Assembly (NCBI RefSeq): GCF_003058055.1
Contig: NZ_QBTZ01000001.1
Span: 312,501 to 376,500 of the forward strand
Direction: 5' to 3'
DNA: 64,000 bases
Origin: Acidovorax sp. 107
GTDB lineage: Bacteria; Pseudomonadota; Gammaproteobacteria; Burkholderiales; Burkholderiaceae_C
Part shown: positions 33,483 through 41,680 of the stretch, in pieces
Position numbering within the stretch: the first letter of the stretch is position 1
Layout: the number at the start of each line of letters is the position of its first letter
Notes under the pieces: generated by a model
What the model was told of the DNA's origin: nothing
The model's input: the letters and a program-made list of their open reading frames with translations, nothing else
Database searches by the model: none
Position numbers and translations under genes: made by a program

Positions 33483-34046
33483 CTGTGCCTTGGCCTCCGG
33501 CCATTCGCCAGCACGCATGCTGTACATCACCGTATCGCGGATGGTGCCGTCGCGGCGCAGCGCGTGGCCGCGCAGCACGCCGTCCTTCTTGGCGCCCAGG
33601 CGCTCGATGGCGCGTTGCGACGCAAAGTTGTAGTTGTCGGTGCGCCAGCCCACCACATGGCAGTCCAGCGTGTCGAACGCGTGGCCCATCATCAGCAGCT
33701 TGGCCGTGGTGTTGACGTGGGTGCGCTGCACGCTGTGGCGGTACCAGGTCCACCCGATTTCCACACGCTTCACGGCGGGCACTATGTCGTGGTAGCTCGT
33801 GGTGCCCAGCACCGTGCCGGTGGCGTCTTCCACCACGGCAAAAGCAAAGCGGTTGCCGTCTTCGCGCATCTTGAGCGCGGCTTCGATGTACGCACGCGTG
33901 TCCTGCGGCTCGGGCACCGAGGTGATGCGCAGCTTCCACAGCTCGCCATCGGAGGCAGCGGCGCGCAAGCCTTCTTCGTGGGTCAGAGCCAGGGGCTCCA
34001 GGCGGACGCCGCGATCCCGCAGCGTGACAGGTTCTACAAAAGCCAT
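33450..34046 (-). CDS. GNAT-family N-acetyltransferase (RimJ/RimL-like)
   Basis: The 198-residue protein has the RimJ/RimL-type acetyltransferase layout: N-terminal RDRGVRLEPLALTHEEGL, core strand GTVLGTTSYHDI and EIGWTWYRHSVQRTHVNTTA (about residues 96-115), then HVVGWRTDNYNFASQRAIERLGA, the acetyl-CoA region. Members acetylate protein N-termini or small molecules. It stands between moxR and the vWA gene on the same strand and so is probably co-transcribed. Substrate unknown. Confidence 0.8.
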   Translation of the reverse strand: MAFVEPVTLRDRGVRLEPLALTHEEGLRAAASDGELWKLRITSVPEPQDTRAYIEAALKMREDGNRFAFAVVEDATGTVLGTTSYHDIVPAVKRVEIGWTWYRHSVQRTHVNTTAKLLMMGHAFDTLDCHVVGWRTDNYNFASQRAIERLGAKKDGVLRGHALRRDGTIRDTVMYSMRAGEWPEAKAQLLYLLERHAQ

Positions 34047-34066
34047 GGGTCTCTACCCTTTGATCA

Positions 34067-34330
34067 TCAATCCTGGGACGGCTGGCTGCGGCGGCTGTTC
34101 TGCCAGCGCCGGGCCCCGTGCAGTCCCAGGCCACCACCGAGGCCCACCAGGGCAATGCCCACCAGGCTGCCGGTGCCGTAGCCGGGCGCGAAGATGTCGA
34201 GCCCGAGCAGCTGGCCGAGCCAGAAGCCCAGCAGCGCACCCCCCACAAAGCCAACGGCATCTGCGACGCCGTTGACCAGCAGCTGGCGGGTGTCGTCGTT
34301 GCCGTTGCTGTTGCTGTTGCCGTGGCTCAC
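34067..34330 (-). CDS. Small glycine-zipper membrane protein
   Basis: The 87-residue protein starts with a Ser/Asn/Gly-rich leader and then has two hydrophobic, glycine-rich segments (about residues 24-44 and 53-70), so it likely forms a membrane hairpin. The GTG start follows the moxR stop with no gap; no other convincing start was seen. Function unknown; its place in the moxR cluster suggests accessory membrane role. Confidence 0.55.
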   Translation of the reverse strand: MSHGNSNSNGNDDTRQLLVNGVADAVGFVGGALLGFWLGQLLGLDIFAPGYGTGSLVGIALVGLGGGLGLHGARRWQNSRRSQPSQD

Positions 34331-35185
34331 TCAGCGGTTCCTCTGGTTCATGAACACCAGCTTTTCAAACAGGCTCACGTCCTGTTCGTTCTTGAGCAGC
34401 GCGCCCACCAGCGGGGGTACGGCCACCTTGTTGTCTGCGCTTTGCAGGGCGGTGAGCGGGATGTCTTCGGCCACCAGCAGCTTGAGCCAGTCGATCAGCT
34501 CGCTGGTCGAGGGCTTCTTTTTCAGGCCGGGCAGGTTGCGTACGTCATAGAACGTCTTCATCGCCACGCTGAGCAGCTCGCTCTTGAGCGTGGGGAAGTG
34601 CACGTTGATGATCTGCCGCATGGTGTCGGCCTCGGGGAACTTGATGAAGTGGAAGAAGCAGCGGCGCAGGAAGGCGTCGGGCAACTCCTTCTCGTTGTTC
34701 GAGGTGATGAACACCAGCGGGCGGTGCTTGGCCTTGATGAGTTCGCGCGTTTCGTAGCAGTAGAACTCCATGCGGTCGATTTCGCGCAGCAGGTCGTTCG
34801 GGAATTCGATGTCGGCCTTGTCGATCTCGTCGATCAAGAGCGCCACGGGCCGGTCGGCCGTGAAGGCCTGCCACAGCACGCCCTGGATGATGTAGTTGCG
34901 GATGTTCTTCACCCGCTCGGCGCTGTCACCGTCGTTGAGCTGGCTGTCCCGCAAGCGACTCACCGCGTCGTATTCATACAGGCCCTGCTGGGCCTTGGTG
35001 GTGGATTTGATGTGCCATTGCAACAGTGGCATGTCCAGCGCCTGCGCCACTTCCTCGGCCAGCATCGTCTTGCCCGTGCCGGGCTCACCCTTGATCAGCA
35101 GCGGCCGTTGCAGCGTGATGGCGGCATTCACGGCAAGCATCAGGTCTTGGGTGGCGACGTAGTTCTGGGAGCCTTGGAATTTCAT
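34331..35185 (-). CDS. MoxR-family AAA+ ATPase
   Basis: The 284-residue ATPase has Walker A GEPGTGKT (about residues 34-41), Walker B LLIDEIDKAD (about 113-122), sensor residues in FITSNNEKELPDAFLRRC (about 159-176) and a C-terminal helical lid. MoxR ATPases act with vWA proteins as chaperones that assemble enzyme complexes or insert metals. I chose ATG 35185 (MKFQGSQNYV), which agrees with the family's usual beginning, rather than the longer open frame to 35425. It heads a cluster with three downstream genes. Confidence 0.9.
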   Translation of the reverse strand: MKFQGSQNYVATQDLMLAVNAAITLQRPLLIKGEPGTGKTMLAEEVAQALDMPLLQWHIKSTTKAQQGLYEYDAVSRLRDSQLNDGDSAERVKNIRNYIIQGVLWQAFTADRPVALLIDEIDKADIEFPNDLLREIDRMEFYCYETRELIKAKHRPLVFITSNNEKELPDAFLRRCFFHFIKFPEADTMRQIINVHFPTLKSELLSVAMKTFYDVRNLPGLKKKPSTSELIDWLKLLVAEDIPLTALQSADNKVAVPPLVGALLKNEQDVSLFEKLVFMNQRNR

Positions 35186-35233
35186 GGGGGAAAACACCGG
35201 ATCGTTGATGAATGGGCTTGACAGGGCGCTGGC

Positions 35234-35239
35234 TATAAT
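35234..35239 (+). promoter_or_regulatory. Candidate -10 element for cytochrome gene
   Basis: A perfect TATAAT lies 52 bases before the cytochrome ATG. The nearby TTGACA (35218-35223) is only 10 bases upstream, too close to act as its -35, so the full promoter is uncertain. Confidence 0.4.
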
Positions 35240-35291
35240 CGACGGCTGATCAGAGCCCAGAGCTGAACTTCCACGAGATTGTGCGCGCAAA

Positions 35292-35954
35292 ATGAACAAA
35301 ACGTTGACCACGCTATTTGCCCTGGCTGTCGCTTCCGTGACCGCCTTGTCCCACGCCCAGGAAGCCAAGGGCGACGTGGAAGCCGGCAAACAAAAGATTG
35401 CCATGTGCATTGGGTGCCACGGCATCGTCGGCTACCAGGCCAGCTTCCCCGAGGTACACAAGGTGCCCATGATCTCGGGCCAAAGCGCCAAGTACATTTC
35501 GGCAGCGCTGGTCGCCTACCAGAAGGGTGAGCGCAAGCACCCCACCATGCGCGGTATCGCCGAGTCGCTGTCCGAGAAGGACATCGCTGACGTGTCGGCC
35601 TATTACGAACAACACGGCAAGACCGGTGCCGAGCTGCCCGCCAAGCCCTCGCGTGAACCCAGCGTGCAAGTGGCCGAGCTGCTGAAGAAGGGCGCCTGCG
35701 TGTCTTGCCACGGCGACAACTTCTCCAAGCCCATCGACCCGTCCTACCCCAAGATTGCAGGCCAGCACGCTGACTACCTGTTTGTGGCCCTGAAGTCCTA
35801 CAAGGTCGAAAAGAACGCCAACGTGGGCCGTGGCAACGCCATAATGGGTGGTGTGGCCAAGCAGTTCACCAATGCCGAACTGAAGGCGCTGGCCAATTAC
35901 GTGAGCGGCCTGGACAGCGAGCTGCACACCGTGCGGCAGTCGCCCTTCCGTTGA
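35292..35954 (+). CDS. Dihaem cytochrome c (cytochrome c4-like)
   Basis: The 220-residue protein has a Sec signal peptide ending near HAQ (residue 23) and two haem-binding motifs, CIGCH (39-43) and CVSCH (136-140), each with a later methionine ligand candidate (TMRG near 85 and IMGG near 185). Two similar domains of about 90 residues are the c4 design. It should carry electrons in the periplasm to a terminal oxidase. It is followed by a bidirectional terminator. Confidence 0.88.
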   Translation: MNKTLTTLFALAVASVTALSHAQEAKGDVEAGKQKIAMCIGCHGIVGYQASFPEVHKVPMISGQSAKYISAALVAYQKGERKHPTMRGIAESLSEKDIADVSAYYEQHGKTGAELPAKPSREPSVQVAELLKKGACVSCHGDNFSKPIDPSYPKIAGQHADYLFVALKSYKVEKNANVGRGNAIMGGVAKQFTNAELKALANYVSGLDSELHTVRQSPFR

Positions 35955-35980
35955 TCAGCAGCCGCGCTGACCACGACAAG

Positions 35981-36005
35981 AAAAGCCCGCTTCGGCGGGC
36001 TTTTT
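35981..36005. terminator. Bidirectional UUCG terminator
   Basis: AAAAGCCCGC (35981-35990), loop TTCG, GCGGGC (35995-36000) and TTTTT. The A-rich 5' flank lets it serve the convergent DUF3429 gene too. Confidence 0.88.
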
Positions 36006-36022
36006 GCTGGGCGGTTGACTCG

Positions 36023-36511
36023 TCAACGGCTGGCGGCCCACGCGCCCACCGCCAGACACGCGCAAGCCGTGACCGTCAGGCGCCATCGCAGCGGCAAGTA
36101 CCACGCGGGAAGCGAGGTGCGCGCAGCCAGCCGATGGTCTTGCACCAGGTGCACTGCAAAGCCTGCGATCAGCAGCATGAACCCTGCTGCAGGGGGCAAT
36201 AGCATGGCGGGCCAGGCCATCAGCGATGGCACCACGCTCCACACAAAGCAGCGTGTGCGCTCTGGGGCGCTCATCCCGCTTTGTGCCATGGCAAAGCCCC
36301 AGTGCAGCGCACCCACAAAACTCAAAATCACCGCGCCGTAGGCCAGCAGCGCTGCGCTCCACCACGGTGTGCCCGGCGCCCACAGGCCCACCGCTGCCAG
36401 CGCCAGGAACGGCAGCAGGCCACCGTATCCCAGCCAGGCCACAACCGGCGGGGTGGGGGCAGAGGAGGGCGAAGGCAAAGGTTGTGTGGACCGGTGGATG
36501 TGAGTCGACAT
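36023..36511 (-). CDS. DUF3429-family membrane protein
   Basis: The 162-residue protein has about five hydrophobic segments and matches the DUF3429 pattern (LPFLALAAVGLW, LSFVGALHWGFAM, YLPLRWRLTVTA). These inner-membrane proteins have no established function. GGAGG six bases before ATG 36511 decides the start over an upstream in-frame extension. It is transcribed away from the antiporter gene. Confidence 0.75.
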   Translation of the reverse strand: MSTHIHRSTQPLPSPSSAPTPPVVAWLGYGGLLPFLALAAVGLWAPGTPWWSAALLAYGAVILSFVGALHWGFAMAQSGMSAPERTRCFVWSVVPSLMAWPAMLLPPAAGFMLLIAGFAVHLVQDHRLAARTSLPAWYLPLRWRLTVTACACLAVGAWAASR

Positions 36512-36731
36512 GGAGGCCTCCAGATAGGGTGCTCGCATTGTCTGGAAACCGGGACTCCCGAGTGCCATGCATGGTTGTGTGCCACCCACCCGGCGCTTCG
36601 CGAAAGTCTCAAGCCCTGCGCCTACAGAGCTCTCCGGTATCGCCAGTTAAAATAGGAACTGGGTGTCGGCGCCAGGGTGGCCCGGCAGGTTCATGCGCTG
36701 GTCGGGCCGCCGCGCGGTTTTTCTGCGACCC

Positions 36732-37994
36732 ATGAACTCCTCCCCCACCTTGATCCAGGTGGTTGGCGCCGTCCTGTTCGGCCTGGCCATTCTTCACACC
36801 TTCTCCACCAAGTATTTCGAGCACCTTGCGCACACGCAGCCCCGGCATGCGGGCATCTGGCATCTGCTGGGCGAGGTAGAGGTCGTCTTCGGCTTCTGGG
36901 CGATGGTGCTCATGCTGGTCATGTTTGCCATCGGCGGCAAGCAGGAGGCCACGGCCTACCTGGACTCGCGCAATTTCATTGAGCCGCTGTTCGTGTTCGC
37001 GATCATGGTGATTGCTGCCACCAGGCCCATCCTGGAACTGTCTGGGGCGCTAGTCCGGGCGCTCGCCGCCTTGTTGCCAGTGCAGCGCGGCATGGCCATG
37101 TACTTTGTGGTCCTGGCGTTCGTGCCCTTGCTCGGGTCGTTCATCACCGAGCCAGCAGCGATGACGCTGGCCGCGCTGATGCTTCGGGACACGCTGTTCT
37201 CTCACCCCATCTCCAGCCGGCTCAAGTATTCGACCATCGGTGTGCTGTTCGTGAACATTTCGATTGGTGGAACGCTCACTTCCTTTGCAGCGCCTCCCGT
37301 GCTGATGGTGGCTGCCAAGTGGAACTGGGACATTGGGTTCATGCTGTCCAACTTCGGCTGGAAGGCGGCAGTGGCCGTGCTCATCAATGCGGCCATTGCG
37401 ATGCTGATCTTCCGCAACCAGCTGGCTCACATGGGCCGCAAGATTCCCGCCTCCGAGTCCCCCGTGCCGTGGACCGTGACGGGCGTGCACCTTACCTTCC
37501 TGGTGTTGGTGGTGGTGTTTGCTCACCATCCGGCCGTGTTCCTGGGCCTGTTCCTGTTCTTCATGGGGTTCACCACCGCTTACCAGCGCTACCAAAGTCC
37601 GCTGATCCTGCGCGAGGCGCTGCTGGTGGCGTTCTTCCTGGCTGGCTTGGTGGTGCTGGGCGGCTTGCAGCAATGGTGGCTGCAGCCCGTGCTCATGAAG
37701 ATGGATGCCAACGCTGTGTTCTTTGGCGCCGCAGCGCTCACCGCGTTCACGGACAACGCTGCGCTGACTTACCTGGGCTCGCTGGTCGAAGGTCTGAGCG
37801 ACGAGTTCAAGGTGGCCCTGGTGGCGGGCGCCGTCACGGGGGGCGGCCTGACGGTGATTGCCAATGCGCCCAACCCGGCCGGGGCATCCATCCTGAAGGA
37901 GAAGTTTTCGGACGGCGTCATCAACCCGCTGGGCCTGCTGCTGGGGGCATTGCCCCCCACGCTGGTGGCGGTGATCGCGTTTCGGGTGTTGTAG
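36732..37994 (+). CDS. Putative Na+/H+ antiporter (PF07399 type)
   Basis: The 420-residue membrane protein has about eleven or twelve hydrophobic segments and resembles the putative Na+/H+ antiporter family. Conserved polar regions include GSFITEPAAMTLAALML, GTLTSFAAPPVLMVA and FTDNAALTYLGSLVEG, the last with Asp and Asn residues that could bind cations. Start is ATG 36732 (MNSSPTLIQ); an upstream in-frame codon would add 23 basic residues. Transport function is by family only. Confidence 0.8.
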   Translation: MNSSPTLIQVVGAVLFGLAILHTFSTKYFEHLAHTQPRHAGIWHLLGEVEVVFGFWAMVLMLVMFAIGGKQEATAYLDSRNFIEPLFVFAIMVIAATRPILELSGALVRALAALLPVQRGMAMYFVVLAFVPLLGSFITEPAAMTLAALMLRDTLFSHPISSRLKYSTIGVLFVNISIGGTLTSFAAPPVLMVAAKWNWDIGFMLSNFGWKAAVAVLINAAIAMLIFRNQLAHMGRKIPASESPVPWTVTGVHLTFLVLVVVFAHHPAVFLGLFLFFMGFTTAYQRYQSPLILREALLVAFFLAGLVVLGGLQQWWLQPVLMKMDANAVFFGAAALTAFTDNAALTYLGSLVEGLSDEFKVALVAGAVTGGGLTVIANAPNPAGASILKEKFSDGVINPLGLLLGALPPTLVAVIAFRVL

Positions 37995-38005
37995 TTGCCA
38001 GGCGG

Positions 38006-38839
38006 TCAGCGATCAGCCAGCACCGCCTGGTTGGTCATGGCCTCGCAGATGGCGCGGATCTGCGGGCGCATGAGCCGGGCCACCTCGTCGCGCCGGTGCG
38101 ATTCGAGCCTTCCTGAAATGGCGGCCACGCTGATGGCGGCGATGGGATTGTCCGGCGGAAACGCAATGCCAATGGCGGCTGTGCCCGGCGTGACCACGCT
38201 GTCCAGAAACGCGTAACCCTTCTCGCGCCCTACCTTGATCGCTTCGCGCAGGTAGGGGGCTGTGACGAATCCGTACTTCTCGTACTTGGGTGCATTGGCT
38301 TCGATGATGGACTCTGCCTCGTCCGGCGGCAGGGCGCACAAGATGGCCAGCCCGCCCGCACCGACGCCCAGCGGGCGGCGAATGCCCACATCCAGCGCCA
38401 ATGACTTGATGGGGTAGTCGCCCAGTGCGCGGTGGGTGCATACCGCCTCCAGCCCGCTGCGTTCGCTCAGGTAGATGGTGTCCTGCGTGACTTCGGCCAG
38501 TTTCTGCAGCGCACCGTCACACAGTTCCGATAGCCGGTAGCGTGGCCGCGCGAGCAGGCCCAGCTCGTACAGCAAGGGGCCGAGGTAGTACTTGCGCGTG
38601 TGCGTATCCCGGTTCAGCAGGCCCTCGGCTTCCAACCGGTGGAGCATGCGAAAGCAGGTCGATTGCGGCAGACCGCTGGTGGTGGCGATCTCGCCGATGC
38701 GCATGCCGCCTTTTCCACGAGACGCCACGATACGGAGCATCTGCACCACGCGCTCAATGCTCTGGGTGCCAGTTTTTGAATTTCCACTATGTGGCGGTTC
38801 TTTTGTCTCAAAGGGGACTGTTGTAGTGTTTTTATTCAT
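38006..38839 (-). CDS. IclR-family regulator of the adjacent aconitase/ABC operon
   Basis: About 277 residues: an N-terminal winged helix-turn-helix (about residues 27-90, SIERVVQMLRIVAS, SGLPQSTCFRMLHRLEAEG) and a C-terminal GAF-like effector domain (about 100-270) with GVGAGGLAILCALP and FPPDNPIAAISVAAISGR. It is divergent from the operon starting at 38975 and should bind the shared intergenic region, where three identical or near-identical palindromes lie. GTG 38863 is an alternative start. The effector is probably a pathway acid. Confidence 0.88.
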   Translation of the reverse strand: MNKNTTTVPFETKEPPHSGNSKTGTQSIERVVQMLRIVASRGKGGMRIGEIATTSGLPQSTCFRMLHRLEAEGLLNRDTHTRKYYLGPLLYELGLLARPRYRLSELCDGALQKLAEVTQDTIYLSERSGLEAVCTHRALGDYPIKSLALDVGIRRPLGVGAGGLAILCALPPDEAESIIEANAPKYEKYGFVTAPYLREAIKVGREKGYAFLDSVVTPGTAAIGIAFPPDNPIAAISVAAISGRLESHRRDEVARLMRPQIRAICEAMTNQAVLADR

Positions 38840-38956
38840 ATTGTGTTTGTAGTTTGTATCCACATGGTGGGCAATATAGGGTTTACCCAGGCAGTTGAAC
38901 TGGCGTTTGATTTTTTAATAAGTGATCAAACGATTTGTTCAACTTCCACATAGTGG
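38784..38956. promoter_or_regulatory. Three IclR-type operator palindromes
   Basis: The 11-bp palindrome CCACATAGTGG occurs at 38946-38956; its exact reverse complement CCACTATGTGG at 38784-38794 (within the IclR start region); and the one-mismatch form CCACATGGTGG at 38860-38870. A further inverted repeat GTTTGAT/ATCAAAC lies at 38905-38931. Spacing of the sites is 76 and 86 bases. They are good candidates for autoregulation and operon control. Confidence 0.65.
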
Positions 38957-38974
38957 ATAACTGGGTAAAGCCGC

Positions 38975-40255
38975 ATGTCTTACACGATGACTGAAAAGAT
39001 CCTCGCCCGGGTTGCAGGGGTGCCTGCCGTCAGGGCGGGCGACGAGATCCTGGCGCGGCCGGATTTCGTGATTGCCTACGACTTTCCGGGCTACACCGAT
39101 GTGTTCTTCAAGGAGGCCAAGGAGGAGTTCGGTGTGGACAAGGTGCCAAGCCCTGAGCGCTTTGTGCTGTTCATCGACCACATGGTCCCGGCTGCTGCCC
39201 CCAAAGAGGAAGAACTCCACAAGATCACCCGTGCCTGGGGCAAGGAGCAAGGCGTGCCCGTGCATGAGCGCGAGGGCATCGGCCACCAGGTGTCGGCCGA
39301 GCTGGGTTACGCCACGCCGGGTGCCTTTGCAGTGCACTTTGACGGGCATGTGAGCCAGCTGGGCGCGTTTGGTACCCTGGCGATGGGCGCCCGCAAGAGC
39401 GTGCTGGAGACCTTTGTCTCCGAGCGCATGGCGCTCGTGGTGCCCGGCACGGTCAAGATCGAAGTCACCGGTACGGTGCAGCCCGGCGTGATGGCGCGGG
39501 ACATCTTCCACCACCTGGTGCGGGTGATGGGGCCTTCCTCCTGCCGCTTCAAGGTGGTGGAGCTGTGCGGCCCTGTGATTGACGCCATGAGCATCGAAGG
39601 CCGCCAGACGATCTGCGGCCAGGCCATGTTCTTGGGCGCGACGACGATGCTGATCGCCCCCGATGCCAAGACGCTCGAATATGCCAAGGGCCGCGCCAAG
39701 ATCGCCCTGGACCCGGTTTACCCCGATGCCGACGCGCACTACGACCGCGTGGTGACGGTGGATGTGAGCAACCTGGCCCCCATCGTGGTGGCACCACCCA
39801 GCCCCGCCAACACGCGGGACCTGACCGAATACGCGGGCCTGGAAGTGCACATGGGGTATCTGGGCAGCTGTGCCAGCGGCCGGCTGGAGGATCTGCGCGT
39901 TGCAGCGCAGGTGCTCAAGGGCCGCAAGATCAAGCCGGGCTTCCAGCTGCATGTGGTGCCCACCTCGCAGGCCATCATGTCGCAGGCCGCCAGCGAAGGC
40001 CTGATCTCGACCCTGGTAGATGCCGGTGCGTTCATCAGCTCGTCGAGCTGCGACTACTGCTATGGCCGCATTGCCACCATGACGGATGGTCAGCGCGCTG
40101 TCTCCACCGGCACGCTCAACACGCCCGGTCGCATGGGCAGTGCCGATTCTGAAATCTTCATCTGCAACGCCGCCGTGGTGGCTGCATCGGCCCTGGAAGG
40201 CTGCATCACCGACCCCCGGCCTTACCTCTCCAACACCGAAGGGAGTGCAGCATGA
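38975..40255 (+). CDS. Aconitase-family hydro-lyase, large subunit (LeuC-like)
   Basis: The 426-residue protein is a LeuC/homoaconitase-like [4Fe-4S] dehydratase. Cluster ligands are recognisable in GSCASGRLEDLR (about residue 299) and SSSCDYCYG (about 359 and 362). FIDHMVP and GIGHQVSAE correspond to family motifs, but the canonical DSHT is changed to DGHVSQLGAFG. It pairs with the small subunit that overlaps its end. With the lyase and importer downstream, a substituted malate/maleate substrate is likely rather than leucine synthesis. Confidence 0.85.
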   Translation: MSYTMTEKILARVAGVPAVRAGDEILARPDFVIAYDFPGYTDVFFKEAKEEFGVDKVPSPERFVLFIDHMVPAAAPKEEELHKITRAWGKEQGVPVHEREGIGHQVSAELGYATPGAFAVHFDGHVSQLGAFGTLAMGARKSVLETFVSERMALVVPGTVKIEVTGTVQPGVMARDIFHHLVRVMGPSSCRFKVVELCGPVIDAMSIEGRQTICGQAMFLGATTMLIAPDAKTLEYAKGRAKIALDPVYPDADAHYDRVVTVDVSNLAPIVVAPPSPANTRDLTEYAGLEVHMGYLGSCASGRLEDLRVAAQVLKGRKIKPGFQLHVVPTSQAIMSQAASEGLISTLVDAGAFISSSSCDYCYGRIATMTDGQRAVSTGTLNTPGRMGSADSEIFICNAAVVAASALEGCITDPRPYLSNTEGSAA

Positions 40256-40791
40256 CTCTGCCCACCTTGCACGGCCGCGCGGCCTGGGTCTTTACGGAAG
40301 ACGACTACGACATCGACCTGATCGTCGGCATCAAGAACATCAAGATCACCGACATCAACGAGCTGGCAGCGGTCACCATGACCAGCTACGACCCTGACTT
40401 TGCCCAGTCCGTCAACAAAGGCGATCTGCTGGTAGGCGGGCAGAACTTTGGCTATGGCCACCCGCATTACCCGGCCATGCGCGCCATGCGCCACCTGGGC
40501 GTGGCAGGCGTGATTGCCGAGTCGTTCTCTCCCGGTTTCTTCCGGGGCGAGATCAGCATGGGGTTCCCGCTGATCACCTGCCCGGGCATCCGCGCGGCGA
40601 CGCAGCGGTGGGACACCCTGCAGGTGGATTGGGAGCGCGGCGTGGTGGTTAACCAGCGCACGGGGCAGACACTGCCGTTCGAGCCCTGGTCGTCCACCGA
40701 GCGCGCCACCATCGAGGCGGGTGGGTTCACGCCCTATCTCAAGGCCCGGCTGGCACGCGAGCGTGCTGCCGCGGCCGCGGCGGCGGCGTGA
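40252..40791 (+). CDS. Aconitase-family hydro-lyase, small subunit (LeuD-like), altered motif
   Basis: The 179-residue swivel-domain subunit resembles LeuD. The usual GSSREH loop, which holds a catalytic serine and substrate-binding arginine, is replaced: GGQNFGYGHPHYPAM (residues 62-76). The next segment GVAGVIAESFSPGFFRG (about 83-99) fits the family. Loss of the Ser/Arg implies a changed substrate or mechanism. The C-terminus has eight alanines. ATGA overlap with the large subunit shows coupled translation. Confidence 0.83.
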   Translation: MTLPTLHGRAAWVFTEDDYDIDLIVGIKNIKITDINELAAVTMTSYDPDFAQSVNKGDLLVGGQNFGYGHPHYPAMRAMRHLGVAGVIAESFSPGFFRGEISMGFPLITCPGIRAATQRWDTLQVDWERGVVVNQRTGQTLPFEPWSSTERATIEAGGFTPYLKARLARERAAAAAAAA

Positions 40792-40807
40792 CGGGCAGGG
40801 GCACACC

Positions 40808-41671
40808 ATGTTGCAGATGATTGTCAGCGGCGTCGCCCTGGGCGCCATCTACGGGCTCATCGCCCTGGGCATCGTGATGGTGTTCAAGGCGACGGGCATC
40901 CTCAACTTCGCGCATGGCGAGGCAGCCATGCTCTCGGCCTTCGTGGCCTACACGCTGTTCAAGCTGGGCCTGCCGTTGTGGGCTGTGGTGCCGCTCACGC
41001 TGCTCTTTGGCGCGGCGCTGGGCATGGCGATCGAGCGGTTCATCATTCGCCGCTTCATTGGCAAGGCGCTGCTGTCGTCTGCGATCTGCACGCTGGGCCT
41101 GTTCCTGGTGTTTGGCGATCTGGCCATCTGGGTGTGGGGCAAGGACACGCAGGAGCTGCCCAGCATCTTCCCGGCCGCGCCCATCGACATCGGGGGCGTG
41201 ATCGTTTCGGGCATTGACCTGGGCATCGTGGCCGTGTGCGCCACGCTGGCCGCCCTGCTGTTTGCGTTCTTCCGCTTCACGCGCCTCGGTATTGCCATGC
41301 AGGCGACGATGGAAAACCCCACGGCTGCGCGCCTCATGGGCATTCCGATCAAGCGCATCTATGCGTTGGCCTGGGCGCTGTCGCACGTGATCGCAGCCAC
41401 GGCGGGCTTGCTGATTGCGCCGCTGACTTTCGTGCACTTTTCGATGATGCAGCACGCACTTCACTTCGCGTTCGCTGCTGCCGTGCTGGGTGGCATTGGC
41501 AGCATGCCAGGCGCGCTCTTGGGCGGCGTGATCATTGGTGTGTCGTCGAACCTCACTGGCGCCTATGTGTCCTCGGCCTGGAAGGACGCCGTGCCCTTCA
41601 TCGTGATGCTGGTCATCCTGATCCTGCGTCCCCACGGTTTGCTGGCCCGCGCCCAGATCAAGAAGGTCTAA
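40808..41671 (+). CDS. Branched-chain-type ABC transporter permease (LivH)
   Basis: A 287-residue inner-membrane permease with about eight hydrophobic segments and LivH features: VSGVALGAIYGLIALG and KATGILNFAHGEAAML at the start, NPTAARLMGIPIKRIY (the coupling loop) near residue 175 and GGIGSMPGALLGG near 230. It pairs with LivM and the two ATPases that follow. In this operon the cargo is probably an organic acid rather than leucine. ATG 40808 follows GGGGCACACC. Confidence 0.9.
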   Translation: MLQMIVSGVALGAIYGLIALGIVMVFKATGILNFAHGEAAMLSAFVAYTLFKLGLPLWAVVPLTLLFGAALGMAIERFIIRRFIGKALLSSAICTLGLFLVFGDLAIWVWGKDTQELPSIFPAAPIDIGGVIVSGIDLGIVAVCATLAALLFAFFRFTRLGIAMQATMENPTAARLMGIPIKRIYALAWALSHVIAATAGLLIAPLTFVHFSMMQHALHFAFAAAVLGGIGSMPGALLGGVIIGVSSNLTGAYVSSAWKDAVPFIVMLVILILRPHGLLARAQIKKV

Positions 41672-41680
41672 GGAGCCGCC

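Noticed and set aside
35218..35239. TTGACA plus TATAAT as a complete promoter
   Set aside because: The spacer is only 10 bases, too short for sigma-70; only the -10 was kept as a candidate.
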